Part shown: positions 41,813 to 51,436 of the stretch, one piece after another | Layout of the letters: every line of letters begins with the position of its first letter | How positions within the stretch are numbered: position 1 is the stretch's first letter | Source: JAJCYL01 sp040222875 | GTDB taxonomy: Bacteria; Bacteroidota; Bacteroidia; Cytophagales; Cyclobacteriaceae | NCBI GenBank assembly: GCA_040222875.1 | Contig: JAVKCG010000027.1 | Coordinates: 1 to 64,000, forward strand | Reading direction: 5' to 3' | DNA length: 64,000 nt | Translations under genes and position numbers: made by a program | The notes under the pieces: generated by a model | The model's input: the letters and a program-made list of their open reading frames with translations, nothing else | Databases searched by the model: none | What the model was told of the DNA's origin: nothing

Positions 41813-42622
41813 CTACTTGATTACGATTTCGCCTCCCTGTACATCAGAGACTTGAAATATGCCCAATGCACCCCCAGTTATATTAGTTCGTGGATTTGCC
41901 GGCAATGGTGCAAAAACCCCACCATCCGAAAACACGAGGTTTGCTACGTCAAACCAAAATATGTAAGCATCACGGGTAAGGCTATACATTTCCACTCTTG
42001 CTGTGTCACCCTCTACATAAAGGTAGGGTGCTTCAATTCCTTCGATCTCCTCTCCAACAGCCACATCATCAGTCACAGTGATATCTTCTCCATTTTCATT
42101 CAGCCACGTCCCATTTCTGTAAAACTTGAATAGGTAGTAGTCCCTGGTCTCCTGAGGTTCTACGGTATAAAGAAAGAAACTATACAGTGCTATATTCGAC
42201 TCCTCAGTTTCATCAAAATTCAACTCATAACTTAAAGAATCAACAGTGGTGACTCTTAGCAACTGCTCAGTGGCAGTGAATGCATCCGGTCCAATATTGA
42301 CTTGCATGGTGTACGTATTCCCAATTATGCCTGAAAATGGCTCCTGGGATAGATATAAACCTGGTTGCTCTTCGCTAAAGGCATAACTATTACCTGCGTC
42401 ATCAGAAACAGAAATAGTGGCATCACTAACCCTTGGGGTAAGTCCGGTTTGATAAAAATCAGCGGTTCTGGTAATTTTTATAGTATGCTGCTTCATCTCC
42501 GTTGTTACTAGGCCCTCAATGATGATTTTTGAAGGTGTTTGATCTGTATCTATTAAGATGGTTTCTTCACAGCTGATGAATATCACCATAACGATTAGAC
42601 TATATATAATTTGATTTTTCAT
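41813..42622 (-). CDS. DUF4249 outer-membrane lipoprotein partner of the TonB receptor
   Basis: 269 residues. A lipoprotein signal ends at Cys18 (VIFISCEE). The mature part matches DUF4249: 'KIIIEGLVTTEMKQHTIKITRTADFYQ', 'DATISVSDDAGNSYAF', 'GLYLSQEPFSGIIGNTYTMQV' and a C-terminal 'NPRTNITGGALGIFQV'. DUF4249 proteins are encoded with TonB-dependent receptors across Bacteroidota and probably act like SusD-type surface lids, though this is not proven for the family. It starts 17 bp after the receptor stop, in one operon. Confidence 0.87.
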   Translation of the reverse strand: MKNQIIYSLIVMVIFISCEETILIDTDQTPSKIIIEGLVTTEMKQHTIKITRTADFYQTGLTPRVSDATISVSDDAGNSYAFSEEQPGLYLSQEPFSGIIGNTYTMQVNIGPDAFTATEQLLRVTTVDSLSYELNFDETEESNIALYSFFLYTVEPQETRDYYLFKFYRNGTWLNENGEDITVTDDVAVGEEIEGIEAPYLYVEGDTARVEMYSLTRDAYIFWFDVANLVFSDGGVFAPLPANPRTNITGGALGIFQVSDVQGGEIVIK

Positions 42623-42639
42623 TGCTATATCTTCTGTAA

Positions 42640-45000
42640 TTAAAACCTGATGTTGTATGTGAATGATGGTAAAATTGGGAATAGGTAAACCAACCTTGCT
42701 TCTAATTCGCTACCATCCCCGATTATATCCCCGTCATCAGTCTGCCTTTTTCTGGTATAGATGGTAAATGGGTTTTTACGGTTATAAGCATTGTATAAGG
42801 CTATTGTCCAGCTTCCTTTCCACTTTCTTGAATCATTCTTTCTGGACTGAATGGTGATGGAAACATCCATTCTATGAAAGTCTGGAAGCTTATATTCGTT
42901 TCTGCCGGTGTAGAAATTCAGATTGTAGTTTTCAATCTCATATCGGCCTACTGGCAAGGTAAAAGGCCTACCAGTAGCATAAACGAAATTAGTGCCAAGC
43001 GTTACCCGGTTGCTCAGGTCAATGCTGGCATTTGCGGTAAGGTTATGCCGCCTGTCATGACTGGCCGGGAATGTTCTATCATCATTAATACCTGGTATTG
43101 TCATCTCGGCTTTTGACAATGTATAGCTGACAAAACCGATTAACCTCCCCTTGTTCTTTCTTGCATACAATTCCAAACCATAAGCCTCGGCATCCCCTTT
43201 TCGGAATTCAACTGCCAAATCCTCATTGAAGAAAACATTGGCGTTGTCAGCGAATGCAGTTAGGTCGTACGATTTTTTATAATATACCTCAGTAGATAAC
43301 TCATAAGCGTTGTTTTGCAGATTTTTGAAGTAACCAACGGCATATTGATCAGATTTTTGGGGATCGATATATGGCCCACTTGGGGCCCACGTATTGAATG
43401 GCAGGGACACAACCGAATTTGATAGCAGGTGAACATTTTGAACCATTCTGTTATAGGAAGCTTTTAATGAACTGGTATTGTTTAACAGGTACCTGGCCGC
43501 AAATCTGGGCTCAAGATTTTGAAAGGTCTTGATTGTCTCTAATGAGCCATATCTAATTGAATCAACCCGATTGATGTCCACATTATCTTGTACATCTTCA
43601 TACTGATAAACTGTGCCTGGCCCAACATTCTGAAAAATTGTATAGCGTAGCCCATATTCAAATGTTAGTTTATCAGTTATAGCCTGGTTATTGCCCAAAT
43701 AGAAGGCATGGTCGAGAGCAGCATTGTTCATGAGCTCAGTTCGCTTAAAAATTGAATTGTCAGAATTTGGCTCAATCAAACCTGGAGAAAACCTCCGATA
43801 TGTTCCATCGTAGCCAAAGGTCAACTCATTCTGTGGGTTCACGAAATAAGTGAAGTCTTCTTTAAAGCTCACCTGCCTTATCCCGGCCGTCCATTCCAAG
43901 CCTTCGATCTCATCAAAAATTTCTAGGCCGTAATCGAAATCACTGTAGATCAAAGAGGTGTTTGAAAATAACCGATCATTAAAAAGGTGATTCCATCTAA
44001 ATGTGGCCGTTTTATTGCCCCAGCTAAAGGCCCCATCATCATTAAATTGTTGAACATCCCTCCCAAAGTAAGTTGAGAAAAAGAATCGGTTTTTGTTGTT
44101 GATTTTCCAATTGACCTTGGCGTTCAAATCATAGAAATAAACCTTGCTTACGTCTTCGTTACCTTTCAAAAACAGATCGATATATGACCTTCTTCCTGAA
44201 ACAATAAACGAGCTTTTATCTTTCTTTATTGGGCCTTCAAGGGTGAGCCTACTGGCCAAAAGACCAATACCTCCAGAACCTGCAAACTTTTTGGAGTTGC
44301 CGTCTTTAGTTCGCACATCCAGGATAGAAGATAGCCTGCCGCCATATCTTGCAGGAATCCCCCCTTTCATCAATTCAGAGTCTTTGATTACGTCAGCATT
44401 GAATATTGAGAATAGCCCAAAAAAGTGAGATGGGTCAAATATGGGAGCTTCGTCGATCAGGATGAGATTTTGATCAGCCGTACCTCCACGAACAAAATAA
44501 CCAGAAGTGCCCTCACCTACCGAGATAACCCCCGGTTGCATTTGTACATTCTTAATAATATCTGGCTCCCCAAATAGCGAAGGCAGCTTTTTAATCTGTT
44601 CAATATTGAGGTCGTTCACACTCATGCGTGTGCCCTGAACGTTAACATCTTCGTCGTCCTTTTCTGCAACAACTTCAATTTCCTGTAATAATCTTGAGTC
44701 AGTCTTTAATTCCTGGTTCAACTCAATATTTGAGGTCAGGTCAACCGTATTATTGAAGTCCTGAAAACCTACATAAGAAAAATTTAGGTTGTAGGTGCCT
44801 GGAGGCAAAGTGATGGAGTAAAATCCGTAATGATTGGTAATTGTGCCGGAGCCTAGTTCTTTAATTAAAACTGTTACCCCAATCAATTCCTCTCCATTGG
44901 AGGCATCTTTTACATATCCGCTTACGGTGAATTTGTCTTGTGCAACAGATTGGCAAATACTGAAGATTGTTAGAAGATAAATGGTGATTGTCCTTTTCAT
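42640..45000 (-). CDS. TonB-dependent receptor with carboxypeptidase-like N-terminal domain
   Basis: 786 residues. Signal peptide about 1-20; a CarboxypepD_reg-like domain (about 24-105, 'VSGYVKDASNGEELIGVTVLIK'); plug domain (about 125-230) with 'PSLFGEPDIIKNVQMQPGVISVGEGTSGYFVRGGTADQNLILIDEAPI'; then a 22-strand-type barrel ending 'FPILPSFTYNIRF' with a terminal Phe. No clear TonB box is picked out. It imports a ligand across the outer membrane together with the DUF4249 lipoprotein downstream. No sensor, sigma or enzyme gene hints at the ligand. Confidence 0.92.
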   Translation of the reverse strand: MKRTITIYLLTIFSICQSVAQDKFTVSGYVKDASNGEELIGVTVLIKELGSGTITNHYGFYSITLPPGTYNLNFSYVGFQDFNNTVDLTSNIELNQELKTDSRLLQEIEVVAEKDDEDVNVQGTRMSVNDLNIEQIKKLPSLFGEPDIIKNVQMQPGVISVGEGTSGYFVRGGTADQNLILIDEAPIFDPSHFFGLFSIFNADVIKDSELMKGGIPARYGGRLSSILDVRTKDGNSKKFAGSGGIGLLASRLTLEGPIKKDKSSFIVSGRRSYIDLFLKGNEDVSKVYFYDLNAKVNWKINNKNRFFFSTYFGRDVQQFNDDGAFSWGNKTATFRWNHLFNDRLFSNTSLIYSDFDYGLEIFDEIEGLEWTAGIRQVSFKEDFTYFVNPQNELTFGYDGTYRRFSPGLIEPNSDNSIFKRTELMNNAALDHAFYLGNNQAITDKLTFEYGLRYTIFQNVGPGTVYQYEDVQDNVDINRVDSIRYGSLETIKTFQNLEPRFAARYLLNNTSSLKASYNRMVQNVHLLSNSVVSLPFNTWAPSGPYIDPQKSDQYAVGYFKNLQNNAYELSTEVYYKKSYDLTAFADNANVFFNEDLAVEFRKGDAEAYGLELYARKNKGRLIGFVSYTLSKAEMTIPGINDDRTFPASHDRRHNLTANASIDLSNRVTLGTNFVYATGRPFTLPVGRYEIENYNLNFYTGRNEYKLPDFHRMDVSITIQSRKNDSRKWKGSWTIALYNAYNRKNPFTIYTRKRQTDDGDIIGDGSELEARLVYLFPILPSFTYNIRF

Positions 45001-45092
45001 TATTCATAAAGTGAGTTTAAATATTGACCTACCCACAAGACGATAAAACGTCTAAAGGGTAACTTTTTTTAATAAAAAATTTTGAAGAATCC

Positions 45093-47282
45093 TTAGATCA
45101 CGAGAAGCCTCTTGCTTACTGAAACTTTTGAATTAGTTGGCGTAAATCTGATTACGTATACGCCAGTAGGTAAAAGAGCATTAATCAGCTGCAAAGGTTG
45201 TATTGAGTCCAAAGAATATTGATCAATTATCTGACCTGATAGATTAAATATCTGAATAGTTCCGGATAACCCCGATTCAATGGTTAATTGATTGCCAATA
45301 GTCAATGGGTTAGGATAGATACTGAAAGAACTTGAATCGATAGGCCTTTGAACCTTATTTGTCGTATCCCGCAGGGACAAAAGACCTCCTGAGATTGTTC
45401 CGGCCAGTGCATTAATGCTGCCATCACTATGTAAGTCAGCAACAACCGGCCAGGTTATCCTGCCGAGTCTGGTTGAAGTACCTGATTGGTCATCCAAGTT
45501 TAAAATGAGCCTTTTGGGATTCGATCCCTTTATTATGAAATTTTGATATATCGTTAGCTCACCTGAAGCATCAGTTGTGATTAAATCTAACTGTCCATCA
45601 TTATTCAAATCTGCAATGGTCGGCACAACATTTATTCGGTTGATGGAAGTTGAGATTCCCAGATATGAATTATCTGTCAAAGTGAAATCAGGAGTCACGT
45701 TGGTTCCAATATTTTCATGGTACTCCAATGCTCCAATTCGACGGCCGATCAATAAATCCAAGCTACCATCCTGGTTGATATCCACTACATATGGATAATC
45801 CCTCAACTCATCCAATTCGGCAAAAACCGTTAACTGACCACGGTCATAATCAAATTCAGAGCTGGAATTATTGATCATGTAGACTAACTGTGCATCCCCC
45901 TCAGAGGCTGATGTGACCCTTAACATTAAATCCAAAGCTCCATCTTCGTTAATATCTACAAACTGTGGTATAATGTTTCGATAATTCAACGATGCAAAAC
46001 CCAGGTAGTCATTAGATAAGAATTGAAAAGTGGGATTGCCGCGGGTACCCGTATTTTCATATACATATATTGATGAGGTAAAAACGTTATCAACAAATGA
46101 ACCCCTGTTTCCAATAAACAGGTCCAAATCTCCGTCACTGTCAAAATCCGCCAATGCCGGATGAGCCTCTTCGCCTACATCAATCATGTCATTTTGCAAG
46201 AAGTTTTTCTTTTGAAGCTGAAACTGAGGTACTGGTTGTGATCCAACATTTTTATAGAAGTAGCTTGAGTTTCGAAGGTCAATGAGGTCTTCAAAATTGG
46301 TTCTATGATTCGTTGAAACCCCTAAATCAACCAATCCGTCGTGGTCAAAGTCAACCTTAAAAGCCGCTGGAAACCAAATTTCATTGATCGTTTCGTCAGG
46401 ATAGGCCAATACAAATTCATCAAATATCGGTGTGTTGATATCTCCCTTATTAGGAAGCATCACCATGCCCTGGCATTCTTCCTCTCCTATCAACATTTCC
46501 AACGCCCCATCATCATTTAAATCAAGAGTAGTCAGTGACTTGCCACCAATATGTAGCTGCCGCCCATCAACAGGACATGGCTGATTGAATTCCAGTTCTC
46601 CACAATCACATTCTTCTATTTCTCCATATGAACGGGTTGTTCGACGATAGTCCAGACCGCAATCATCATTATTATCAATGCTGAAATTCTGATGATATTC
46701 AATGTTCTTACCATTTGAAAAGTTGAATGCCAGAATATCGAGATCACCGTCTGCATCTATATCGTTAATCGCTGATATATCAGAATCATTGAAGAAAAGG
46801 TTGACTTGCTGAGAGCCGAAAGTGAGCAATGGATCCGTAATTAATTTCCATTCTGGTGGAAAGGTTCCTGAGTTTTGATAAACAGCGATTCCTTGCTGGC
46901 TATCGGCAAAAATGTCCTCAAAACCATCGCAGTTAAAGTCTCGAAAGAGTAACCAACTTGTTAAACCCTCTGGAAATATGTATTCGCTATCGGGTGAGTG
47001 TTGATAACCAACACCATCCCAAATAAATGATGTAAGTTTATTAGCTGACCTATCAAAAATCACTAAATCCTTTTCTCCATCACCATTTATATCCAGGGCA
47101 TTGTATTGAGCTGAATTAATGCCGCCAGCCCATGGCATCAGCAGTTCACTGTTATTTTCGAATACCGGAATTGAATGATAGTGAAAAGCAAATTGAGCCT
47201 CGGAATAATGGCCAATTAGTAAAAATAAGAAGGGTATACCGCAACGTTTTCTCAACAACACCATCAAGTTTAGCAACAACAT
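45093..47282 (-). CDS. Secreted FG-GAP/VCBS repeat protein with T9SS sorting domain
   Basis: About 729 residues from ATG 47282 (MLLLNLMVLLRKRCGIPFLFLLIGHYSEAQ as signal region); the ORF is open to 47369, but that start would overlap murF. It contains about ten FG-GAP-like calcium-loop repeats, for example 'ALDINGDGEKDLVIFD', 'DFDSDGDLDLFIGN', 'DINEDGALDLMLRV' and 'DLNNDGQLDLITTD'. These form an integrin-type beta-propeller. The end 'SFSIYPNPLTIGNQLTIESG...IQIFNLSGQII...LPTGVYVIRF...SKRLLVI' is a classic type A T9SS C-terminal domain. It is predicted to be secreted by T9SS and attached to or released from the cell surface. Divergent from murF across 45 bp. Confidence 0.9.
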   Translation of the reverse strand: MLLLNLMVLLRKRCGIPFLFLLIGHYSEAQFAFHYHSIPVFENNSELLMPWAGGINSAQYNALDINGDGEKDLVIFDRSANKLTSFIWDGVGYQHSPDSEYIFPEGLTSWLLFRDFNCDGFEDIFADSQQGIAVYQNSGTFPPEWKLITDPLLTFGSQQVNLFFNDSDISAINDIDADGDLDILAFNFSNGKNIEYHQNFSIDNNDDCGLDYRRTTRSYGEIEECDCGELEFNQPCPVDGRQLHIGGKSLTTLDLNDDGALEMLIGEEECQGMVMLPNKGDINTPIFDEFVLAYPDETINEIWFPAAFKVDFDHDGLVDLGVSTNHRTNFEDLIDLRNSSYFYKNVGSQPVPQFQLQKKNFLQNDMIDVGEEAHPALADFDSDGDLDLFIGNRGSFVDNVFTSSIYVYENTGTRGNPTFQFLSNDYLGFASLNYRNIIPQFVDINEDGALDLMLRVTSASEGDAQLVYMINNSSSEFDYDRGQLTVFAELDELRDYPYVVDINQDGSLDLLIGRRIGALEYHENIGTNVTPDFTLTDNSYLGISTSINRINVVPTIADLNNDGQLDLITTDASGELTIYQNFIIKGSNPKRLILNLDDQSGTSTRLGRITWPVVADLHSDGSINALAGTISGGLLSLRDTTNKVQRPIDSSSFSIYPNPLTIGNQLTIESGLSGTIQIFNLSGQIIDQYSLDSIQPLQLINALLPTGVYVIRFTPTNSKVSVSKRLLVI

Positions 47283-47327
47283 TTTAAACAAGACAAGGTT
47301 TCGATCACCTATATTAACTTTATCGCC

Positions 47328-48611
47328 ATGGCCATTAATATCGAAAAACTCCACGACCTCTTTATTCAATGTTCCAGAGCTTTTACAGACACCAGAAAAC
47401 CAATAAAAGATGGGATGTTCTTCGCCCTAAGTGGTGAGAACTTTAACGGTAATAAGTTTGCCAAAGCGGCCCTCGATCTTGGGGCAAAATTTGCCGTCAT
47501 TGATGATAGTGATTTTCAACTAGATGATAAATACATCCTGGTTGACAATACCCTAGAAACTTTGCAGAACTTGGCTAAACATCATCGGTCATTATTTAAA
47601 AAGCCAGTAATCGGACTGACGGGATCAAATGGTAAAACAACAACCAAAGAACTCATCCATGCTGTTTTGAGCACCTCTTTTAAAGTGGCAACGACAAAGG
47701 GCAATTTCAACAATCATATAGGTGTGCCGTTAACTTTGCTTTCCATTCATCCTGAAGATGATATTGCAGTTATTGAAATGGGTGCTAATCATGTTGGGGA
47801 AATTGCGGTACTATGCGAAATAGCTATGCCAACACATGGCTTCATTACCAATATTGGCAAAGCGCATTTAGGAGGCTTTGGTGGCCCTGAGGGTGTGCTT
47901 CGCGGAAAAACGGAACTATTTGATTTTTTGCGAAAACATGATGGTAAGGTTTTTATTAATTCACAGGATGCGGTTTTGTCAAATATGGGCAAGCGATTTA
48001 AAAAGCCGATTTACTTCCCCTCAGAGAATGACTACTTAAATGTTGAGCTTATTGATGTTGACCCCTTTGTGGTATTCAAAGGGGAATCAGGTAAGGTAAT
48101 TAAAACCCAGCTACCGGGAGTATATAACTTCTCAAATATTGCGACTGCACTTTGTATAGCTAAATATTTCAATGTGCCAGCTAATGAGGCTGAAAGCGCC
48201 ATTGCGAATTATTCCCCTGAAATGAACCGCTCTCAAATAATCAAAAGGGGAACCAATACAGTTATTCTTGATGCTTACAATGCCAATCCTGATAGCATGA
48301 AAAGTGCCCTGGAAAATTTCGCCATGATGAAGGCTGATTATAAGGTGGTGATTTTGGGTGACATGCTGGAGTTGGGGCAGCATGCAACCGAAGAGCACCA
48401 AAAGCTTGGGAAATTAGTGGCGTCTATAAATCCAGATGAAGCTATATTTTGTGGAGAATTAACAGCCATTAGCCATAACGAAGTCAAAAACTCCAGACAT
48501 TTCTCAAGCTCAGAAGCCCTGCTAAAATCCTTCAAAATAGATAGCTTGTCGAATGCTCTTGTTTTGATAAAGGGGTCTCGGGGTATGGCACTGGAGCGGT
48601 TGATCCAATGA
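47328..48611 (+). CDS. murF: UDP-N-acetylmuramoyl-tripeptide--D-alanyl-D-alanine ligase
   Basis: 427 residues. The Mur-ligase P-loop TGSNGKTTT is at residues 98-106, followed by 'GNFNNHIGVPLTLL', 'AVIEMGANHVGEI' and 'ITNIGKAHLGGFGGPEGVLRGKTELFDFL' (metal and Lys region). The C-terminal domain has 'VILDAYNANPDSMKSALENF' and 'ILGDMLELGQHATEEHQKLG', which are MurF-specific. It adds D-Ala-D-Ala to the muropeptide in the cytoplasm. It stands alone here, outside a mur cluster, as is common for murF in Bacteroidota. Confidence 0.96.
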   Translation: MAINIEKLHDLFIQCSRAFTDTRKPIKDGMFFALSGENFNGNKFAKAALDLGAKFAVIDDSDFQLDDKYILVDNTLETLQNLAKHHRSLFKKPVIGLTGSNGKTTTKELIHAVLSTSFKVATTKGNFNNHIGVPLTLLSIHPEDDIAVIEMGANHVGEIAVLCEIAMPTHGFITNIGKAHLGGFGGPEGVLRGKTELFDFLRKHDGKVFINSQDAVLSNMGKRFKKPIYFPSENDYLNVELIDVDPFVVFKGESGKVIKTQLPGVYNFSNIATALCIAKYFNVPANEAESAIANYSPEMNRSQIIKRGTNTVILDAYNANPDSMKSALENFAMMKADYKVVILGDMLELGQHATEEHQKLGKLVASINPDEAIFCGELTAISHNEVKNSRHFSSSEALLKSFKIDSLSNALVLIKGSRGMALERLIQ

Positions 48612-48620
48612 ATTAATCGA

Positions 48621-48659
48621 ATTATGTTCCTGAAACCTTATGTTTCAGGAACATAATTT
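48621..48659. terminator. Bidirectional terminator between murF and infB
   Basis: AATTATGTTCCTGAAAC (48621-48637) pairs perfectly over 17 bp with its complement at 48643-48659 around a 5-nt loop. The outer pairs are A/T, giving T-rich ends in both directions. It lies between the convergent stops at 48611 and 48665. Confidence 0.8.
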
Positions 48660-48664
48660 ATTTC

Positions 48665-51370
48665 TTACAGCTTACGTTTTACTTCCTTCTCAGTAAACCC
48701 TTCAATTATGTCACCTTCTTTGATATCATTGAAGCCCTTAATGCTTATACCACATTCGTAGTTCTGCTTCACTTCCTGAACATCCTCTTTGAATCGCTTC
48801 AACTGGTTCATCTCACCAGTATGAGTTACAATACCATCCCTGATTAAGCGTACTTGATTTTTCCTCACCAAAAAGCCATCAGTAACCATACAACCTGCTA
48901 CTGTACCAATTTTCGATATCTTGAAAACCTCCCGCACTTCAGCATTGCCAGTTATCACCTCTTCTACTTTAGGCTCAAGCAACCCTTCCATTGCATCTTT
49001 GATCTCATTGATGGCATCGTATATAATTGAATACAGCCTGATCTCAATTTGCTCCGTATCAGCAATCTTTCTCGCATTTGCTGATGGCCTCACCTGGAAA
49101 CCAACAATAATTGCATCGGAAACAGATGCCAGCAATACATCTGACTCAGAAATTTGTCCAACCTCTTTATGGATAATATTTACCTGAACTTCTTCAGTAG
49201 ATAATTTCAGTAAGGAATCCGCAAGTGCCTCAACTGAACCATCCACATCACCTTTAACAAGTATGTTGAGTTCTTTAAAGGAGCCAATTGCAAGCCTTCT
49301 ACCGATCTCATCAAGGGTGATATGCTTTTTGGTCCGCATACTCTGTTCCCTGTTTATCTGACTTCGCTTGGTAGCAATCTCCCTGGCCTCCCGCTCACTG
49401 TCCATGACTTGAAGTTTGTCCCCGGCCTGTGGCGCTCCATCCAAACCGAGAACCAGAGCCGGCGTTGAAGGACCGGCAACTTCTACCTTTCGACCCTTAT
49501 GGTCAAACATGGCTTTCACCCGGCCATAGTTACTTCCAGCAAGCATTACATCACCCACTTTCATTTGACCTGCCTGCACCAGCATGGTGGCAATGTAACC
49601 ACGGCCTTTGTCCAAAGACGCCTCAATTACAGTTCCAACAGCCATTTTATTTGGGTTGGCTTTTAGTTCCAATAATTCGGCTTCTAATAGCACTTTTTCC
49701 AACAAATCGTCGACGCCTTGTCCGGTTTTGGCCGATACTTCCTGACACTGAAATTTGCCGCCCCAATCTTCAACAAGAATGTTAATTGCAGAAAGCTCCT
49801 CCTTGATCTTCTCCGGGTTGGCATTTGGCCTATCTACCTTGTTAATGGCAATTACCATGGGTACACCAGCCACTTTCGCATGATTGATGGCCTCTTTTGT
49901 TTGGGGCATCACGTTGTCATCTGCCGCGATTACAATAATTACTATGTCGGTAACTTTCGCACCTCTGGCTCTCATGGCCGTAAAAGCTTCATGACCAGGG
50001 GTATCAAGGAAAGCAATTTTATGGCCTGAATTGGTCATTACATCGTATGCACCTATATGCTGTGTAATTCCGCCGGCCTCACCTTCCGTAACTTTTGATT
50101 CCCTGATGAAATCAAGTAATGATGTTTTACCGTGATCAACATGGCCCATGATGGTAACAATTGGGGCCCTGTCTTGCAAATCTTCTTCGGCATCCACCTC
50201 TTCAACAATTTCTTCCTCCTCTTCAGCTGTAGAGAATTGAATTTCGTAGCCAAATTCATCAGCAATAATGGTGATTGTTTCAGCATCAAGTCGCTGATTT
50301 ATAGAAACAAACATCCCCAGCGACATGCAAGCTGAAATGACATCATTTACGCTGACATCCATCAGGCTGGCAAGGTCGTTGGCTGAAATGAATTCTGTAA
50401 CCTTTAATACTTTTGATTCTTCCTGAGCCTGCTCATCGGCCTCCCTTTGTTCAGCCTGAGCTGATCTTTTCTCTCTCCGGTATTTCGACCGGTTTGTCCC
50501 TGATTTTGATCCTCCACTTAATTTGGCAAGAGTTGCCTTAATCTTATCCTGAATTTCCTTATCAGAAAGCTCTTCTTTCTCCTGAACTCTTCTATTTCCG
50601 CCTCTGGCGGCGCCTCTTCTATCAGGTTTTTGGCTTCCTTTTACAAAACCAAGCCGCTTTCGTTTCTTCTTATTATCACCGCCCTTATCAGATGACGCAA
50701 CAGGTGCCGTTTTTTCTGGTTTCTTTGGGAGGTTTATTTTTCCGACAACAGTTAGCCCTTTAAGGGAATCAGCCTTTGCCTCAATTGTTTTATCCTTGGC
50801 TGCAGGTTCTTTTGATGCTTCTTCAACCTTTTCTGGTTTCACCTCCTTCTCCTCTTTCTCTTTTTTCTCTTCTTTCTCCGGTGGTTTTTCCTCTTCTTTA
50901 GCCTTTGATTCCTCCTCTTTCTTTTCAGGTTTCTTATCAAGATCAACCTTGCCTAAAACCTTTATTCCACCAAGTTTTGGCTTTTCAATATCTGCCTTCT
51001 CTACCTCCTTTTCTGCAGATTTAGGCGCCGTCTCTTCCTTTTCCTTTTCTTCCTCCGGGTGTGTTACAACATCGGAAGATAAATTTTTGATGAAAATTTC
51101 CTCCTCATCACCTTTTTTCCTGGGCTCAGCTCCTCGCTTGGCATCTATCACCATATTATCTTCATGGTGAGTTCCAATAGTTAAACCGCTGGCATCACGC
51201 TTTTCCTGTGCTGAAGACTGGAATTCTTTAGCCAGGATTTCAAATTGATCTTCTGAAATCTTTGAATTAGGACTGCTTTCAACATCAAACCCCTTCTTCT
51301 CAAGGTGCTCAATGATGGTATGCATCCCAACGTTCAACTTTCTCGCTACCTGGCCAAGTCTCATTACCAT
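48665..51370 (-). CDS. infB: Translation initiation factor IF-2
   Basis: 901 residues. An N-terminal IF2_N-type helical region (MRLGQVARKLNVGMHTIIEHLEKKGF) is followed by a long Lys/Glu-rich linker (about 90-300). A second IF2_N-like segment ('VTEFISANDLASLMDVSVNDVISACMSLG') precedes the GTPase domain, with GHVDHGKTS at about 409-417, DTPGHEAF and NKVD. Domains II-IV end with 'GCMVTDGFLVRKNQVRLIRDG' and 'GISIKGFNDIKEGDIIEGF'. It delivers initiator tRNA to the 30S subunit. It is the last gene of rimP-nusA-infB. The start could be the ATG two codons later (MRLGQ). Confidence 0.97.
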   Translation of the reverse strand: MVMRLGQVARKLNVGMHTIIEHLEKKGFDVESSPNSKISEDQFEILAKEFQSSAQEKRDASGLTIGTHHEDNMVIDAKRGAEPRKKGDEEEIFIKNLSSDVVTHPEEEKEKEETAPKSAEKEVEKADIEKPKLGGIKVLGKVDLDKKPEKKEEESKAKEEEKPPEKEEKKEKEEKEVKPEKVEEASKEPAAKDKTIEAKADSLKGLTVVGKINLPKKPEKTAPVASSDKGGDNKKKRKRLGFVKGSQKPDRRGAARGGNRRVQEKEELSDKEIQDKIKATLAKLSGGSKSGTNRSKYRREKRSAQAEQREADEQAQEESKVLKVTEFISANDLASLMDVSVNDVISACMSLGMFVSINQRLDAETITIIADEFGYEIQFSTAEEEEEIVEEVDAEEDLQDRAPIVTIMGHVDHGKTSLLDFIRESKVTEGEAGGITQHIGAYDVMTNSGHKIAFLDTPGHEAFTAMRARGAKVTDIVIIVIAADDNVMPQTKEAINHAKVAGVPMVIAINKVDRPNANPEKIKEELSAINILVEDWGGKFQCQEVSAKTGQGVDDLLEKVLLEAELLELKANPNKMAVGTVIEASLDKGRGYIATMLVQAGQMKVGDVMLAGSNYGRVKAMFDHKGRKVEVAGPSTPALVLGLDGAPQAGDKLQVMDSEREAREIATKRSQINREQSMRTKKHITLDEIGRRLAIGSFKELNILVKGDVDGSVEALADSLLKLSTEEVQVNIIHKEVGQISESDVLLASVSDAIIVGFQVRPSANARKIADTEQIEIRLYSIIYDAINEIKDAMEGLLEPKVEEVITGNAEVREVFKISKIGTVAGCMVTDGFLVRKNQVRLIRDGIVTHTGEMNQLKRFKEDVQEVKQNYECGISIKGFNDIKEGDIIEGFTEKEVKRKL

Positions 51371-51436
51371 ACAACTACAACTATTTAAGCAAACAAATTT
51401 ATTTCAAAATATTGAACCTGATTATTCTGCTCAACT

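Noticed and set aside
45050..45075. Hairpin AGACG/CGTCT as terminator of the TonB or FG-GAP gene
   Set aside because: On the minus strand it is not followed by a T run, and the T-rich part lies on the wrong side.
50600..50625. CCGCC...GGCGG palindrome resembling the tRNA hairpin insert
   Set aside because: It is Arg/Gly codons of infB (RGGNR region) and differs from TCCGCCGGTTGGCGGA outside the core.
50796..51170. Ser/Phe-rich plus-strand ORF of 124 residues
   Set aside because: It is the antisense of the Lys/Glu-rich linker of infB, whose low-complexity codons leave the opposite frame open.
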